DNA of 64,000 nucleotides from JADCRZ01 sp037718865 (GCA_037718865.1 JBBJMP010000027.1:13167-77166); one strand, 5' to 3'; positions 1 through 10,071 are shown, numbered from the stretch's first letter. Notes: generated by a model from the letters alone, not told the origin. Numbers and translations: made by a program.

Positions 1-780
1 CCTGGAAGCTGCTTTAGGTATGTGAAGGGTCCATCGGTCCGGATCAGGGGATAAGCTATCCCGTTTGCTGGCAACAAAAGATTTTGTAATGCCTTGCTCC
101 AGGGGTAGTCCCTGCCTGTCTTTCCACTTATTGGAGACCTGTAAAGTATATGTTGACTGATCTTCGAGGGGTGAGCCCAAACCCTGGTTGGGCTGCAGGC
201 CGCGTTTTATACGTCCGGGATCAAGCCAGACAGTAATTACGGTTCTTTCTGCATTCCATAATTCGGGTTGAAGGTTGAGGAATACATCATGGAGAGTATC
301 GATTTGCTCCCTGATAAGAGTGATGTATTTATAGGATTCGCCCTCGCTCATAGGTTGAGAAAACCGGAGATAAAACTTTAGCAGGTTTTCCGGCAGCGTA
401 TCCTGGCTTGGGTAAACGGCTAACAGTTTTGGGGCATTTTCCCGGTTAGCCGCAGGTATTTGAAAAGTACCGAGTTTTTTGTTTCGGTAAAATACTTCAT
501 AGCTTAAACCCCTGGAAAAAGGAATCAATGGTTCGAAAATAACATCATGATCCAGGTTGTAATCACCTAGAACAGCCGTTGTATTACTGTCATGAAGCAC
601 CACAACTTTCAGCCATTCGCTGACTGAATCAGCCCGGATGCCTTTTACTAATCTTTCAGGAATTAGTACGGCTGTCGCTTTGTTGTTGTTCCATCGTATG
701 CTTATTTCTGTCGCTTGTTTGCTGTTGCATGAACAAATCAAAAGCGTAAAAAATACCAGGCCATGCCAATAACATAACCT
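1..780 (-). CDS. Partial secreted lipoprotein, function unknown
   Basis: An open frame runs off the left edge of the window on the minus strand, so the C-terminus is missing. It begins with a hydrophobic stretch ending in a lipobox-like LLICSC, followed by a polar region, which suggests a lipoprotein exported to the periplasm or outer membrane. The frame has no ATG near this signal sequence: the next in-frame ATG lies upstream at 846, inside the neighbouring gene. The start is therefore either a rare codon (CTG near 759 or TTG near 741) or has been lost by a small indel. No family recognised. It follows the 800-1906 gene closely and is probably co-transcribed with it. Confidence 0.55.
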
Positions 781-799
781 GGTATTTTCTATAAGCTTA

Positions 800-1906
800 T
801 TACTGAAGATTGTCGTCTGCTGCTGTCCACAAATCGATATTGCCATTCGATTTCTTTTGTATCATCACTACATGGTCGTTATCCAGTCTATCCAGTTGCA
901 GAACATCTTTTAAGGAAAGCTGGTCAAAACCCGCTCCTGCTGTACCCGAAACTTTTTCCGTTAGAGTTCCTTCAAAAGCTTCTATGCTTTTAATGTTTAA
1001 TCTGGCCAGAGGTTTGCTGGTGTTTGCCATCATTAAAAACGACTCGCTTCCCTTTTTAACGGTAATCATGTCAAGCGGGGTATTTCCGCTTCCCATCTCC
1101 GCTACTGTTCTACCTTTCACATGAGATCCCGGTTTTAATTCATCCAATGGAAAAAGCACGAGTGGCGTACAGGTATAGCTCGCAATGAGATAGTCCTTTC
1201 CATTTATTTTACCGGTAGTAAATGTTTTGATAGGTGCTGCTGTTTCATAACGGCCATGCGCTGTGTGATAGATCTCCAGCGAGGTTTGATCCTGCTTATT
1301 GGTAAATGGAAACGGGATGCTGCGTAGAGTAGAACCAAACTCTTTATTAGACAACCCGCTAACCAGCACTTTGCCATTGTGAAATCCAATATCGGTAATA
1401 GTAGAAACCCGCAACGGCCTTCCCCTTTGATCTTTGGCATCCTGCTCCACCACATCGTTAAGCGCTATCTGTGATGACTTAATATCTTTCAGCGGCAGGG
1501 ACATGATTTTTTCATTGTCAATTTTTAATATTGCCGGTGATCCGCTGCTGTGCTGAACAGCTATATATACTTTTTTTGACATGGGATTTACGGCAATATC
1601 GGTAATGGTGACATTTTCTTTCATTGTGCCTAGTGCCGCGGCTATTTTTTCATGTATATTTTCCATGTTAACAGCCGCTGCTTTCTGATTGGTTTTGGCA
1701 TCTTTTGTATCAACAGCAAAAATGGTAGCCATTTTAGAATCGCCAATAAATAAAATACCATTATTTCCAAATGAAATGGCACTGATCGATTGTATATCGG
1801 GGGTTCCTTTTACCAGGCCGTCACCATGGCTAACCGTTCGTCTGGTGCTGGCAACCAGGAAGATCCCTGCAATCATCACCGATAGAAAAATACTTGTTTT
1901 TTTCAT
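800..1906 (-). CDS. Secreted beta-propeller-like protein, function unknown
   Basis: Predicted exported protein of 368 residues if started at the ATG at 1906, which gives a clean signal peptide (MKKTSIFLSVMIAGIFLVAS). An upstream ATG at 1948 would place 14 unlikely residues before the signal. The mature part has repeated short motifs of the type NPMSKKVYIAV, ISFGNNGILFIGD and IGFHNGKVLVSG, spaced like blades of a propeller (NHL/YVTN-like). This is a fold inference and no catalytic residues were identified. It is followed after about 20 bp by a lipoprotein gene on the same strand, so the two may form a small operon. Confidence 0.6.
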   Translation of the reverse strand: MKKTSIFLSVMIAGIFLVASTRRTVSHGDGLVKGTPDIQSISAISFGNNGILFIGDSKMATIFAVDTKDAKTNQKAAAVNMENIHEKIAAALGTMKENVTITDIAVNPMSKKVYIAVQHSSGSPAILKIDNEKIMSLPLKDIKSSQIALNDVVEQDAKDQRGRPLRVSTITDIGFHNGKVLVSGLSNKEFGSTLRSIPFPFTNKQDQTSLEIYHTAHGRYETAAPIKTFTTGKINGKDYLIASYTCTPLVLFPLDELKPGSHVKGRTVAEMGSGNTPLDMITVKKGSESFLMMANTSKPLARLNIKSIEAFEGTLTEKVSGTAGAGFDQLSLKDVLQLDRLDNDHVVMIQKKSNGNIDLWTAADDNLQ

Positions 1907-2176
1907 GTTGTTTATTTTAGCTCGAAGCGAAAATAGATTACCCCACACTTAAAGGTAAATATTTAATCTAACGCGTCTCCGGTTGTTTCCATTTATTTTA
2001 GTGCCGGCATTGGCAGATTCCAAGGTCATTCTTGCCGTTGCAGGAATAAAAGGGACATGTTAAAAATTATTCATCTATAATTTGATTGAAATTATTATCT
2101 TCCTGTCAGGATAAACTATCCGGTGGCAAGGGCAATGGAATAGCTCAACGAACGAAAACCTGCAATCATCTAACAG

Positions 2177-3013
2177 ATGTCCTTATATATTACCTCGTTA
2201 AATTCAGGAAGTAATGGTAACTGCTATTACATTGGGAACGAACGGGAAGCCATTCTTGTAGACGCAGGTATCTCATGCAGGGAGATTGAAAAACGCATGA
2301 AGCGTTTAGGGTTATGTGTAGAAAAGATAAAAGCCATTTTTGTATCTCATGAGCATTCAGATCACATAGCCGGCATTCCGGTTCTCGCAAAAAAACACCA
2401 GTTGCCGGTCTATATAACGGAAGCCACGCAGCAGCATGGACGATTATTATTGAATGAGCATTTGGTTATCCGGTTTCGTGCCTGCGAGCCCATCCGCGTC
2501 GGGGGCCTTTTGATCAGTGCATTTCCAAAATTTCACGATGCCTGTGACCCACATAGTTTTATTGTTGAATATGAATCTGTTAAGGTGGGCATTTTTACAG
2601 ACATCGGGTTTGCCTGCGACCAGGTGATGCTTCATTTTAAGCAATGCCATGCCGCCTTCCTTGAGGCCAACTATGATAGAGACATGTTGATCCAGGGCAG
2701 TTATCCATATTACCTGAAGAAACGCATCATGGGTGGAAAGGGTCATTTGTCTAATGCGCAGGCCTTACAGCTTGTGTTAGCTCATAAGCCATCATTTATG
2801 AGCCATTTGATGTTATCTCATCTTTCTAAGAATAACAATTGTCCTAAACTGGTGCAGGAGATCTTCAGCCAATATGCCGGAAAAACAAAGATTTTTGTCG
2901 CATCACGTTATGAAGAGACACCAGTTTATTATATTGACAGGGAAAACCTGCCCCGGACCCCTATGAAAATGAGCCATGCGAAGAACCGGCAAATTCAGCT
3001 TTCGCTGTTCTGA
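2177..3013 (+). CDS. MBL-fold metallo-hydrolase, WalJ/YycJ-like
   Basis: Metallo-beta-lactamase-fold hydrolase of 278 residues. The N-terminal LNSGSNGNCYYI and the metal-binding motif SHEHSDH (His58, His60, Asp62, His63) are typical of the WalJ/YycJ group, cytosolic exonuclease-like enzymes linked to DNA repair or cell-wall control in other bacteria. Length and motif position fit the family. The start is the first ATG, since no in-frame start precedes the conserved SLYITSLNSGS strand. It is followed by a separate lipoprotein gene 100 bp downstream. The precise substrate cannot be read from the sequence. Confidence 0.85.
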   Translation: MSLYITSLNSGSNGNCYYIGNEREAILVDAGISCREIEKRMKRLGLCVEKIKAIFVSHEHSDHIAGIPVLAKKHQLPVYITEATQQHGRLLLNEHLVIRFRACEPIRVGGLLISAFPKFHDACDPHSFIVEYESVKVGIFTDIGFACDQVMLHFKQCHAAFLEANYDRDMLIQGSYPYYLKKRIMGGKGHLSNAQALQLVLAHKPSFMSHLMLSHLSKNNNCPKLVQEIFSQYAGKTKIFVASRYEETPVYYIDRENLPRTPMKMSHAKNRQIQLSLF

Positions 3014-3117
3014 CAAAATCAGCAAACAGGAGGGCGGAATGCCTGGTAGATCGGCCGGCATATTGCATTAATATAAGAGACTACATGTACATTAAATCAT
3101 CATTAAAAACAATTTTT

Positions 3118-3891
3118 ATGAAAAGACTTATTCCGGTTTTGTTAGTTGTTGTTTTAACGCATTGCGGAGAAAAAAAGGATTTACACATGGCTGGCGCGTA
3201 TTCTATGAAAAGTCAGGTGCAGAATGATGGATCAAGAGATACCGTCATCACCAGGAATCAACTGAAAATTTACACGGACGATCATGTTATTTATGCAGCC
3301 ATGCGACTTCCTGATTCCTTGGCTTCGTACGGGATCGGCACCTATGACATCGTCGATGGGAACGTGGTTGAACATTTTTTTTATAGCTCCGCTAACGGGC
3401 CCCGAAAAGATACTATTTTATTAGATATCGAAAAATCCGATTCCGGTTACAAGCAGGTATATACGCTTCCTTCTCAAAACAGAAAATATACACAAACGGA
3501 AGAATACCAGATGGTGGGAAACGCGGACAGCAGTGCCCTGGATGGGGCCTGGAAGCAGGTTCAGAATATCTTTGTACGCAGTACCGGGGATAGCACACTT
3601 AATCCCGTTATTACCCAGTTTAAGGTATACCAGAAAGGTAATTTTATCTGGGCTGCCAGCATTCCGGATACAGCAACCAAAAGGTCCCGCACCTTTTTCG
3701 GTTTTGGCAGTTTTGAAATGGACGGGGCTAATAAATCCAAAGAATTAAACAGGCTTTCTACTTATCCTCCGCTCATTGATTCAACCGTGAACATTGATTT
3801 GGAATTCATGGGAAAAGATTCATATAAGCAAACGATTGTGTACCCAAGCAATAACAAGTCGGTTGAAGTTTATGAAAGGTTGAAAAATTAA
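3118..3891 (+). CDS. Lipoprotein, function unknown
   Basis: The ATG at 3118 gives MKRLIPVLLVVVLTHCGEK, a short type II signal peptide with the lipidated Cys at residue 16, followed by about 240 soluble residues. An ATG at 3085 would add 11 residues before the signal and is less likely. The mature protein has two similar halves (QLKIYTDDHVIYAAMRLPDS near residue 55 and QFKVYQKGNFIWAASIPDT near residue 165), which suggests an internal duplication of a lipocalin-like beta domain. No catalytic motif seen. It precedes the small 3911 gene by 19 bp. Confidence 0.65.
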   Translation: MKRLIPVLLVVVLTHCGEKKDLHMAGAYSMKSQVQNDGSRDTVITRNQLKIYTDDHVIYAAMRLPDSLASYGIGTYDIVDGNVVEHFFYSSANGPRKDTILLDIEKSDSGYKQVYTLPSQNRKYTQTEEYQMVGNADSSALDGAWKQVQNIFVRSTGDSTLNPVITQFKVYQKGNFIWAASIPDTATKRSRTFFGFGSFEMDGANKSKELNRLSTYPPLIDSTVNIDLEFMGKDSYKQTIVYPSNNKSVEVYERLKN

Positions 3892-3910
3892 TTAGAAGCG
3901 TTCAGGCAAC

Positions 3911-4339
3911 ATGTATAACAAAAAGCCAGGGATCGATATTATCAATGATTTATTGGAAGAATGCATTTTAGCTTACCCGCTTTCACCTTTTATAATAAGT
4001 ATTTACAAACAATACCTGCAACGTGGAAGCCTTAGCAAGAAGCAATTGCAGGGTTTGTATGGCAAAGCCTTAAAAATCAAAGATATATCGGAAGGTAAAC
4101 TCGCCACGCTGGAAGCCGTTATAAAGAAAATGCCAACCAGGTATAAATCATCACTGCCTGCCCCCACACCTTTGTTTGCAAAGGAAGAAGGTACGGGAGT
4201 TATCATTGCGTCCATCTTAGAAAAATACCCCGGTCACAAAATGGTGCTGTTTCTCAAGGCTAAATATGATAACAACGAAGCACTTTCTTCGCAGGAGATG
4301 GCAGATTTGTTAAGGTTTAAGAAATTTTTAAACAGGTAG
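3911..4339 (+). CDS. Small helical protein, function unknown
   Basis: A 142-residue protein without signal peptide or membrane segment. The sequence is lysine- and leucine-rich with predicted helices and a short proline-rich break (SSLPAPTPLF) near residue 80. It starts 19 bp after the preceding lipoprotein gene and may be translated from the same mRNA. No family recognised. The 130-bp gap downstream carries the suf promoter, so this gene probably ends its own unit. Confidence 0.6.
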   Translation: MYNKKPGIDIINDLLEECILAYPLSPFIISIYKQYLQRGSLSKKQLQGLYGKALKIKDISEGKLATLEAVIKKMPTRYKSSLPAPTPLFAKEEGTGVIIASILEKYPGHKMVLFLKAKYDNNEALSSQEMADLLRFKKFLNR

Positions 4340-4445
4340 GTGTAAAATAAATTTTATAACAATTGATTATCAATTTTGTATTTCTATAAGCAAAGGAAAT
4401 ACGGTGTAAATGTTCTGTTTATACTAAAATGTATAAATTCATTCG

Positions 4446-4453
4446 TACCTTTG
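4446..4453 (+). promoter_or_regulatory. Bacteroidota -7 element upstream of the suf operon
   Basis: TACCTTTG matches the TAnnTTTG -7 consensus of the Bacteroidota housekeeping sigma factor and lies 18 bp before the sufB start codon at 4472, which allows only a short leader. No good TTTG -33 partner was found at the usual spacing. Confidence 0.55.
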
Positions 4454-4471
4454 CACATTGAAACATAATAT

Positions 4472-5917
4472 ATGAATGAAGAGTTGAGCACGATAGAAAG
4501 AACCGTTCTAAGTGATTATAAATACGGCTTTGTAACTAATATAGAAGCTGATGAAGCGCCGAAGGGATTGAACGAGGAGACTGTACGTTTTATTTCTGCC
4601 AAAAAGAATGAACCGTTATGGATGCTGGAATGGCGGTTAAAGGCATACCGTCACTGGCTAAAGATGGAAGAGCCTAAATGGGCCAACATAAAATACGAGC
4701 CGATCGATTATCAGGATATCATTTATTATTCTGCCCCCAAACGAAAAGTAAGCGTCGACAGCCTGGACGAAATCGACCCGGAGTTAAAAAGAACCTTTGA
4801 AAAACTGGGCATTTCACTCGATGAGCAAAAACGGCTAACCGGCGTTGCCGTAGACGCAGTAATCGACAGTGTTTCCATCGGCACTACGTTCAAAAAACAA
4901 TTAGGGGAGTTAGGCATCATCTTCTGCTCCATGAGCGAAGCGATACAGGAACACCCGGAACTCATTAAAAAGTATCTAGGCTCGGTAGTTCCTATTACAG
5001 ATAATTATTTTGCTGCACTAAATGCCGCCGTTTTCAGTGACGGCTCTTTTTGTTATATACCCAAGGGCGTTCGCTCCCCCATGGAACTGTCAACATATTT
5101 CCGGATCAATGCGGAAAATACCGGGCAGTTTGAAAGAACGCTCATCGTAGCCGAAGAAGGTAGTTATGTGAGTTACCTGGAAGGCTGCACAGCACCGATG
5201 CGGGATGAAAACCAGCTTCATGCTGCTGTAGTAGAGCTGCTCGCGCTTGATCAGGCGGAAATTAAGTATTCAACCGTTCAAAACTGGTATCCGGGCGATA
5301 AAGAAGGAAGAGGAGGCATATATAATTTTGTGACCAAACGCGGAATCTGTCAGGGCAATAGTTCCAAAATTTCCTGGACACAGGTCGAAACCGGGTCAGC
5401 GATCACTTGGAAATACCCCAGTGTGGTTTTAAAAGGTGACAATTCGGTGGGTGAATTTTATTCAGTGGCGGTCACCAACCACCACCAGCAGGCCGATACA
5501 GGTACCAAGATGCAGCACCTGGGCAAAAATACAAAAAGCCGCATCGTATCAAAGGGTATTTCCGCCGGCGTGAGTAATAACAGCTATCGGGGTTTGGTGC
5601 ATATCAGTAGAAAGGCAGGCAATGCCCGGAACTTTTCCCAGTGTGATTCACTGTTGTTGGGTGACAAATGCGGGGCCCACACCTTTCCTTACATAGAAGT
5701 AAAAAATAATACGGCGATTGTAGAACATGAAGCCACTACTTCCAAGATCGGTGAAGACCAGATATTTTACTGCAACCAGAGAGGCATTAACACAGAAACT
5801 GCCGTTGCCCTGATTGTGAATGGTTTTGCAAAAGAAGTCATGAATCAATTGCCTATGGAATTTGCCGTTGAGGCACAAAAATTACTGGCTATCAGCCTGG
5901 AAGGTAGTGTAGGATAA
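4472..5917 (+). CDS. sufB: Fe-S cluster scaffold subunit SufB
   Basis: SufB of 481 residues, the usual length. It forms the SufBC2D scaffold on which Fe-S clusters are built in the cytosol before transfer to apoproteins. The sequence matches the family throughout, including NAAVFSDGSFCYIPKGVR, YLEGCTAP and the C-terminal CGAHTFPYIEVKNN and EHEATTSKIGEDQIFYC blocks, which hold the conserved Cys and Glu thought to support cluster assembly. It is the first gene of a compact unit sufB-C-D-S-E-DUF59-rrf2 and has a -7 box just upstream. Confidence 0.97.
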   Translation: MNEELSTIERTVLSDYKYGFVTNIEADEAPKGLNEETVRFISAKKNEPLWMLEWRLKAYRHWLKMEEPKWANIKYEPIDYQDIIYYSAPKRKVSVDSLDEIDPELKRTFEKLGISLDEQKRLTGVAVDAVIDSVSIGTTFKKQLGELGIIFCSMSEAIQEHPELIKKYLGSVVPITDNYFAALNAAVFSDGSFCYIPKGVRSPMELSTYFRINAENTGQFERTLIVAEEGSYVSYLEGCTAPMRDENQLHAAVVELLALDQAEIKYSTVQNWYPGDKEGRGGIYNFVTKRGICQGNSSKISWTQVETGSAITWKYPSVVLKGDNSVGEFYSVAVTNHHQQADTGTKMQHLGKNTKSRIVSKGISAGVSNNSYRGLVHISRKAGNARNFSQCDSLLLGDKCGAHTFPYIEVKNNTAIVEHEATTSKIGEDQIFYCNQRGINTETAVALIVNGFAKEVMNQLPMEFAVEAQKLLAISLEGSVG

Positions 5918-5941
5918 CTAAAATAGAATAATAATACGAAT

Positions 5942-6706
5942 ATGTTGACCATTCAGAATTTGCATGCAGGTATTGAAGGAAAGAATATTTTAAAAGGGAT
6001 CAATCTCGACATAAAGGCGGGCGAAGTGCACGCAATCATGGGACCAAACGGTTCAGGCAAGAGTACTTTAGCCTCTGTACTGGCTGGCAGAAAAGAATTC
6101 GAGGTAACGGAAGGTGCGGTTGAATTCCTGGGAAAAGATTTATTGGAACTGTCGCCCGAAGATAGAGCCGGCGAAGGATTATTTCTTGCATTTCAATATC
6201 CAATAGAAATTCCCGGTTTAAGCACCACCAATTTCATTAAAACAGCAGTGAACGAAGTGCGCAAATATCGTGGACTGGAGTCCCTTGATGCCGTATCATT
6301 TTTAAGGCTGATGAAAGAAAAAATGGCGTTGATGGAGATAGATAAAACGCTGCTGAGCCGTTCGTTAAATGAAGGATTTTCCGGTGGTGAGAAAAAGCGT
6401 AATGAAATTTTCCAGATGGCGATGCTTCAACCCTGCCTGGCTGTTCTGGATGAAACCGATTCAGGCCTTGATATTGACGCCATACGCATTGTAGCCAATG
6501 GAGTAAACAAATTACGAACCCATGAAAACGCTGTTTTGGTTGTGACGCACTATCAACGTTTACTCGATTACATTATTCCCGATTTTGTCCACGTGCTGTA
6601 CAATGGCCGGATAGTAAAATCAGGTCCGAAAGAGCTGGCGCTGGAGCTGGAAGAAAGAGGATATGATTTTATTAAAAACGAAATTAACGTTGGAGAAGAA
6701 GCTTGA
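5942..6706 (+). CDS. sufC: Fe-S assembly ATPase SufC
   Basis: ABC-type ATPase of 254 residues that pairs with SufB and SufD and drives their conformational change during cluster assembly. The Walker A motif GPNGSGKS is at residues 34-41, the signature is FSGGEKKR, and the Walker B is LAVLDETDSGLD, the SufC-specific form. It starts 24 bp after sufB. Confidence 0.97.
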   Translation: MLTIQNLHAGIEGKNILKGINLDIKAGEVHAIMGPNGSGKSTLASVLAGRKEFEVTEGAVEFLGKDLLELSPEDRAGEGLFLAFQYPIEIPGLSTTNFIKTAVNEVRKYRGLESLDAVSFLRLMKEKMALMEIDKTLLSRSLNEGFSGGEKKRNEIFQMAMLQPCLAVLDETDSGLDIDAIRIVANGVNKLRTHENAVLVVTHYQRLLDYIIPDFVHVLYNGRIVKSGPKELALELEERGYDFIKNEINVGEEA

Positions 6707-6755
6707 ATAATGTGCGGATGTGCGAATAGGAAACCCTGAACGCCGAACTTCATTT

Positions 6756-8066
6756 ATGAACAGTATTGAATATTTTAAAGAACGTTTCGATCAATTGCAG
6801 TCCGGAACCGGGAGTATCGGATTAGACGGAGTTCGCAAGGATGCCTTTAAGGCTTTCAGCAAGATGGGAATACCCTCCGTCAAACATGAAGAATGGAAAT
6901 ATACCCGTATCAGTGGATTATTTAATAAAGAGTATCAGTTTCCAGCTAACAGGGGAACTGAAATACTTTCTGCAACTGAATTAAATGCCGTTCGTTTGCC
7001 GGGTCATGAAGCGGCCAATGAATTGTTCTTTGTGAATGGGGTATTCTCATTTCCGCTTTCTGTGATCCGCTCCTCTCAACTGTCCGTACTGCCCTTGGAA
7101 GAGGCAGCAAAAAATGAGTTCGCAGCAATCGTTTTGAAACATTTCGGACACAGCAGTTTCTATTTAAAAGATGGTATCAATGCACTGAACACGGCGCTGG
7201 TTGATGGCGGTGTTTTTGTTTGTGCAGAAAAAGGGCAGATTACAGAACATCCTACCTACATATATAATATTTCTGACGCCCGGTCGGTCAGTATTTTTTC
7301 CCAGCCACGAAGCCTTGTGTATATCAGCGAAAATGCACAGGCCCGGTTTGTAGAAACCTATATTACCATTGGCACAGGACAAAGTTTTACGAACCAGGTC
7401 ATGGAAATTATTGTAGAAAAAGCCGCAAGGCTGGAATACTACAAGATACAAAACGACGCTGCGTTTTCCAACCAGGTAAGCACAACGCATATCCGGCAAA
7501 CAGGAAAAAGTCACATTCATACAGTGACCGTTTCGTTAAACGGAGGTATCGTCCGGAATAACCTCAATGTAGTGCTCGAAGCGGAGTTTTGTGAAGCGCA
7601 TTTATACGGATTGTATTTTCAGCAAGGGCAGAGTCATATCGACAACCATACTGTAGTCGACAATGTAAAGCCCAACTGTTTAAGCAACGAATTGTACAAA
7701 GGCATTTTGAACGACAGCGCTACCGGGGTATTCAACGGAAAAATATTTGTTCGGGCGCAGGCACAAAAAACCAATGCCTTTCAATCCAATAAAAATATAT
7801 TGCTTTCCGAGGCGGCCAGCGTAAACACCAAGCCGCAGTTGGAAATTTTTGCAGACGACGTCAAGTGTTCCCACGGCTGCACCGTGGGCCGTCTGAATGA
7901 GGAAGGTTTGTTCTACCTGCAGTCCAGAGGCATTAATGAAAAAACGGCGCGGTCACTATTGCTACGTGCCTTTGCTATCGACATCCTGGAACACATAAAC
8001 CCCGAACCTATACGCACCTATGTCGAAAAACTTATTGCAGAACGCTTAGAATTGGATACATTATGA
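6756..8066 (+). CDS. sufD: Fe-S cluster assembly protein SufD
   Basis: SufD of 436 residues from the ATG at 6756 (MNSIEYFKERF). An ATG at 6720 adds 12 residues without family similarity. The N-terminal block KHEEWKYTRISGLF and the C-terminal CSHGCTVGRLNEEGLFYLQSRGI region are conserved, including the His thought to help at the SufB-SufD interface. It completes the SufBC2D complex. The stop codon overlaps the sufS start (ATGA, 8063-8066), implying translational coupling. Confidence 0.95.
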   Translation: MNSIEYFKERFDQLQSGTGSIGLDGVRKDAFKAFSKMGIPSVKHEEWKYTRISGLFNKEYQFPANRGTEILSATELNAVRLPGHEAANELFFVNGVFSFPLSVIRSSQLSVLPLEEAAKNEFAAIVLKHFGHSSFYLKDGINALNTALVDGGVFVCAEKGQITEHPTYIYNISDARSVSIFSQPRSLVYISENAQARFVETYITIGTGQSFTNQVMEIIVEKAARLEYYKIQNDAAFSNQVSTTHIRQTGKSHIHTVTVSLNGGIVRNNLNVVLEAEFCEAHLYGLYFQQGQSHIDNHTVVDNVKPNCLSNELYKGILNDSATGVFNGKIFVRAQAQKTNAFQSNKNILLSEAASVNTKPQLEIFADDVKCSHGCTVGRLNEEGLFYLQSRGINEKTARSLLLRAFAIDILEHINPEPIRTYVEKLIAERLELDTL

Positions 8067-9307
8067 TAGAAGCAGCAACCATACTAAAAGGCCTGGACGT
8101 ATATGCCATCCGGCAGCAGTTCCCCGTCCTGAACCGTGAAGTAAAGGGCAGGCCGTTGGTCTATTTCGATAATGCGGCCACTACCCAGAAGCCGCAGTCA
8201 GTGATTGATGCTCTGGTCGATTATTATACCGGGTACAATGCAAATATCCACCGGGGCATTCATACCCTGGCAGAGGAGGCCACAGCAGCTTTTGAAGCAA
8301 CCCGGGATGCGGCCAGGCAATTCATCGGGGCAGCATCCAGGGAGCAGATCATCTTCACTAAGGGAGCTACAGAAGGCATTAATCTGGTGGCTCTTACCTG
8401 GGGCCGTCAAAATATAAAAGCCGGAGATGAGATCATTATTTCCGCCATGGAGCACCATTCCAATATTGTGCCCTGGTATATGCTTTGTGAAGAAAAAAAG
8501 GCCGTGTTAAAGATAATCCCTTTCAGCAATGAAGGTGAACTGTTGTTCGGTGAGTATGAAAAATTGCTAAGCCCCAGAACAAAGCTGGTTTCAATAGTGC
8601 ATGCCTCTAATGCCCTGGGAACGATTAATCCGGTTAAAAAGATCATTGACGCGGCGCACCGGGCGGGAGCAGTCGTTTTGGTAGATGGGGCGCAATCAAC
8701 GGTGCATCTTGATATTAATGTGGAAGAAATGGATTGTGATTTTTTTGTTTTTTCTTCTCACAAATTGTACGGACCGACGGGTGTAGGTATATTATACGGC
8801 AAGAAGCATTTACTCGAAGCGATGCCTGTTTTCCTTGGTGGCGGTGAGATGATTAAAGATGTAACGTTTGAAAAAATAATCTTTAATGACCTTCCCTATA
8901 AATTTGAAGCCGGAACACCCAATATAGCCGATACCATTGCTTTAAAGGCAGCGTTCGATTTTATTAATAAAACAGGCAAAGACAACATCCGGAAGCATGA
9001 AAATGATTTGCTGGCTTATGCAACCGCTCAATTAGAAAAAATACCGGGGTTAAAAATTATCGGTAAAGCAAAGGAAAAAGTAAGTGTCGTTTCATTTGTA
9101 ATAGACAAGATCCACCCGCAGGACCTGGGGATTCTTTTAGACAATAGGGGTATAGCCGTCAGAACAGGGCACCATTGCGCGCAACCATTGATGCATTGCT
9201 TTAATATACCCGGCACTACCAGGGCCTCTTTCGCCATGTACAATACAAGGGAAGAGATAGATGCATTGGTGGCCGGTTTACAAAAAGCAATAAAGATGTT
9301 ATTGTAA
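8063..9307 (+). CDS. sufS: Cysteine desulfurase SufS
   Basis: PLP-dependent group II cysteine desulfurase of 414 residues that removes sulfur from L-cysteine and passes it to SufE. The PLP lysine lies in SSHKLYGPTG, the substrate-pocket segment HHSNIVPW is present, and the catalytic Cys is in RTGHHCAQPL. Its start overlaps the sufD stop by 4 bp. Confidence 0.96.
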   Translation: MIEAATILKGLDVYAIRQQFPVLNREVKGRPLVYFDNAATTQKPQSVIDALVDYYTGYNANIHRGIHTLAEEATAAFEATRDAARQFIGAASREQIIFTKGATEGINLVALTWGRQNIKAGDEIIISAMEHHSNIVPWYMLCEEKKAVLKIIPFSNEGELLFGEYEKLLSPRTKLVSIVHASNALGTINPVKKIIDAAHRAGAVVLVDGAQSTVHLDINVEEMDCDFFVFSSHKLYGPTGVGILYGKKHLLEAMPVFLGGGEMIKDVTFEKIIFNDLPYKFEAGTPNIADTIALKAAFDFINKTGKDNIRKHENDLLAYATAQLEKIPGLKIIGKAKEKVSVVSFVIDKIHPQDLGILLDNRGIAVRTGHHCAQPLMHCFNIPGTTRASFAMYNTREEIDALVAGLQKAIKMLL

Positions 9308-9311
9308 TCAC

Positions 9312-9794
9312 ATGAATGATCAAAACACCATAGAAGAAGTTGAAGCAGAAATAGTGGAGGAATTCTCACTGTTCGACTCCTGGGATGACAAGTACGAATA
9401 CATCATTGACATGGGCAAAAAGCTGGCTCCCCTGGACGATCAGTATAAAGTGGACGATAATAAAGTGAGGGGGTGCCAGTCTACGGTATGGCTGGTAGCA
9501 GACTACCGCGAAGGGAATGTTTTTTATAAAGCCGAGAGTGATGCAGTCATCGTAAAAGGATTGATCAGCATGTTGATTCGTGTACTGTCTGGTCGCACCC
9601 CACAGGAGATCGTGCAGGCCAAACTGAACTTCATCCAGCAGATTGGCATGACCACGCATTTAGCCCAAACCCGCTCAAACGGTTTGCTGTCCATGGTGAA
9701 ACAGATGAAAAATTTTGCGCTGGCCTATCAGTTAAAAAATGCCAATTCATTAAAAGACTATGAATACGGAAGTACTGAAGCAAAAAGTAATTGA
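9312..9794 (+). CDS. sufE: Sulfur acceptor SufE
   Basis: SufE-type protein of 160 residues that accepts persulfide from SufS and activates it. The active-site Cys is in VRGCQSTVWL, followed by the family segment ESDAVIVKGLISMLIRVLSG. It is slightly longer at the C-terminus than typical SufE (about 140 residues). Its last 35 bp overlap the start of the next gene in another frame. Confidence 0.93.
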   Translation: MNDQNTIEEVEAEIVEEFSLFDSWDDKYEYIIDMGKKLAPLDDQYKVDDNKVRGCQSTVWLVADYREGNVFYKAESDAVIVKGLISMLIRVLSGRTPQEIVQAKLNFIQQIGMTTHLAQTRSNGLLSMVKQMKNFALAYQLKNANSLKDYEYGSTEAKSN

Positions 9795-10071
9795 CCGGTT
9801 ACAAACCATCTTTGATCCTGAGATACCGGTTAACATTTACGAGTTGGGATTGATCTACGAAGTAGATATTTTGCCCGTTAATAATGTGCAGATTATAATG
9901 ACGCTAACGGCGCCAGGTTGCCCTGCGGCACAATCGTTACCTGTTGAAGTGGAGCAAAAAGTAAAAGAAATTGAAGGAATAAATGATGTTCATGTTTCCG
10001 TTACCTGGAATCCTCCCTGGGATAAGAGCATGATGTCGGAAGCGGCGCAACTGGAATTGGGTATGTGGTAG
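9760..10071 (+). CDS. DUF59/MIP18-family Fe-S maturation protein
   Basis: A 103-residue protein with the DUF59 core: FDPEIPVNIYELGLIYEV near the N-terminus, then LTAPGCPAAQSLP with the conserved Cys, and VTWNPPWDKSMMSEAA at the end. This group (SufT-like) helps deliver Fe-S clusters to targets. The ATG at 9760 lies inside sufE. The overlap of 35 bp and the match of this start to the family N-terminus suggest coupled translation. Confidence 0.92.
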   Translation: MNTEVLKQKVIDRLQTIFDPEIPVNIYELGLIYEVDILPVNNVQIIMTLTAPGCPAAQSLPVEVEQKVKEIEGINDVHVSVTWNPPWDKSMMSEAAQLELGMW

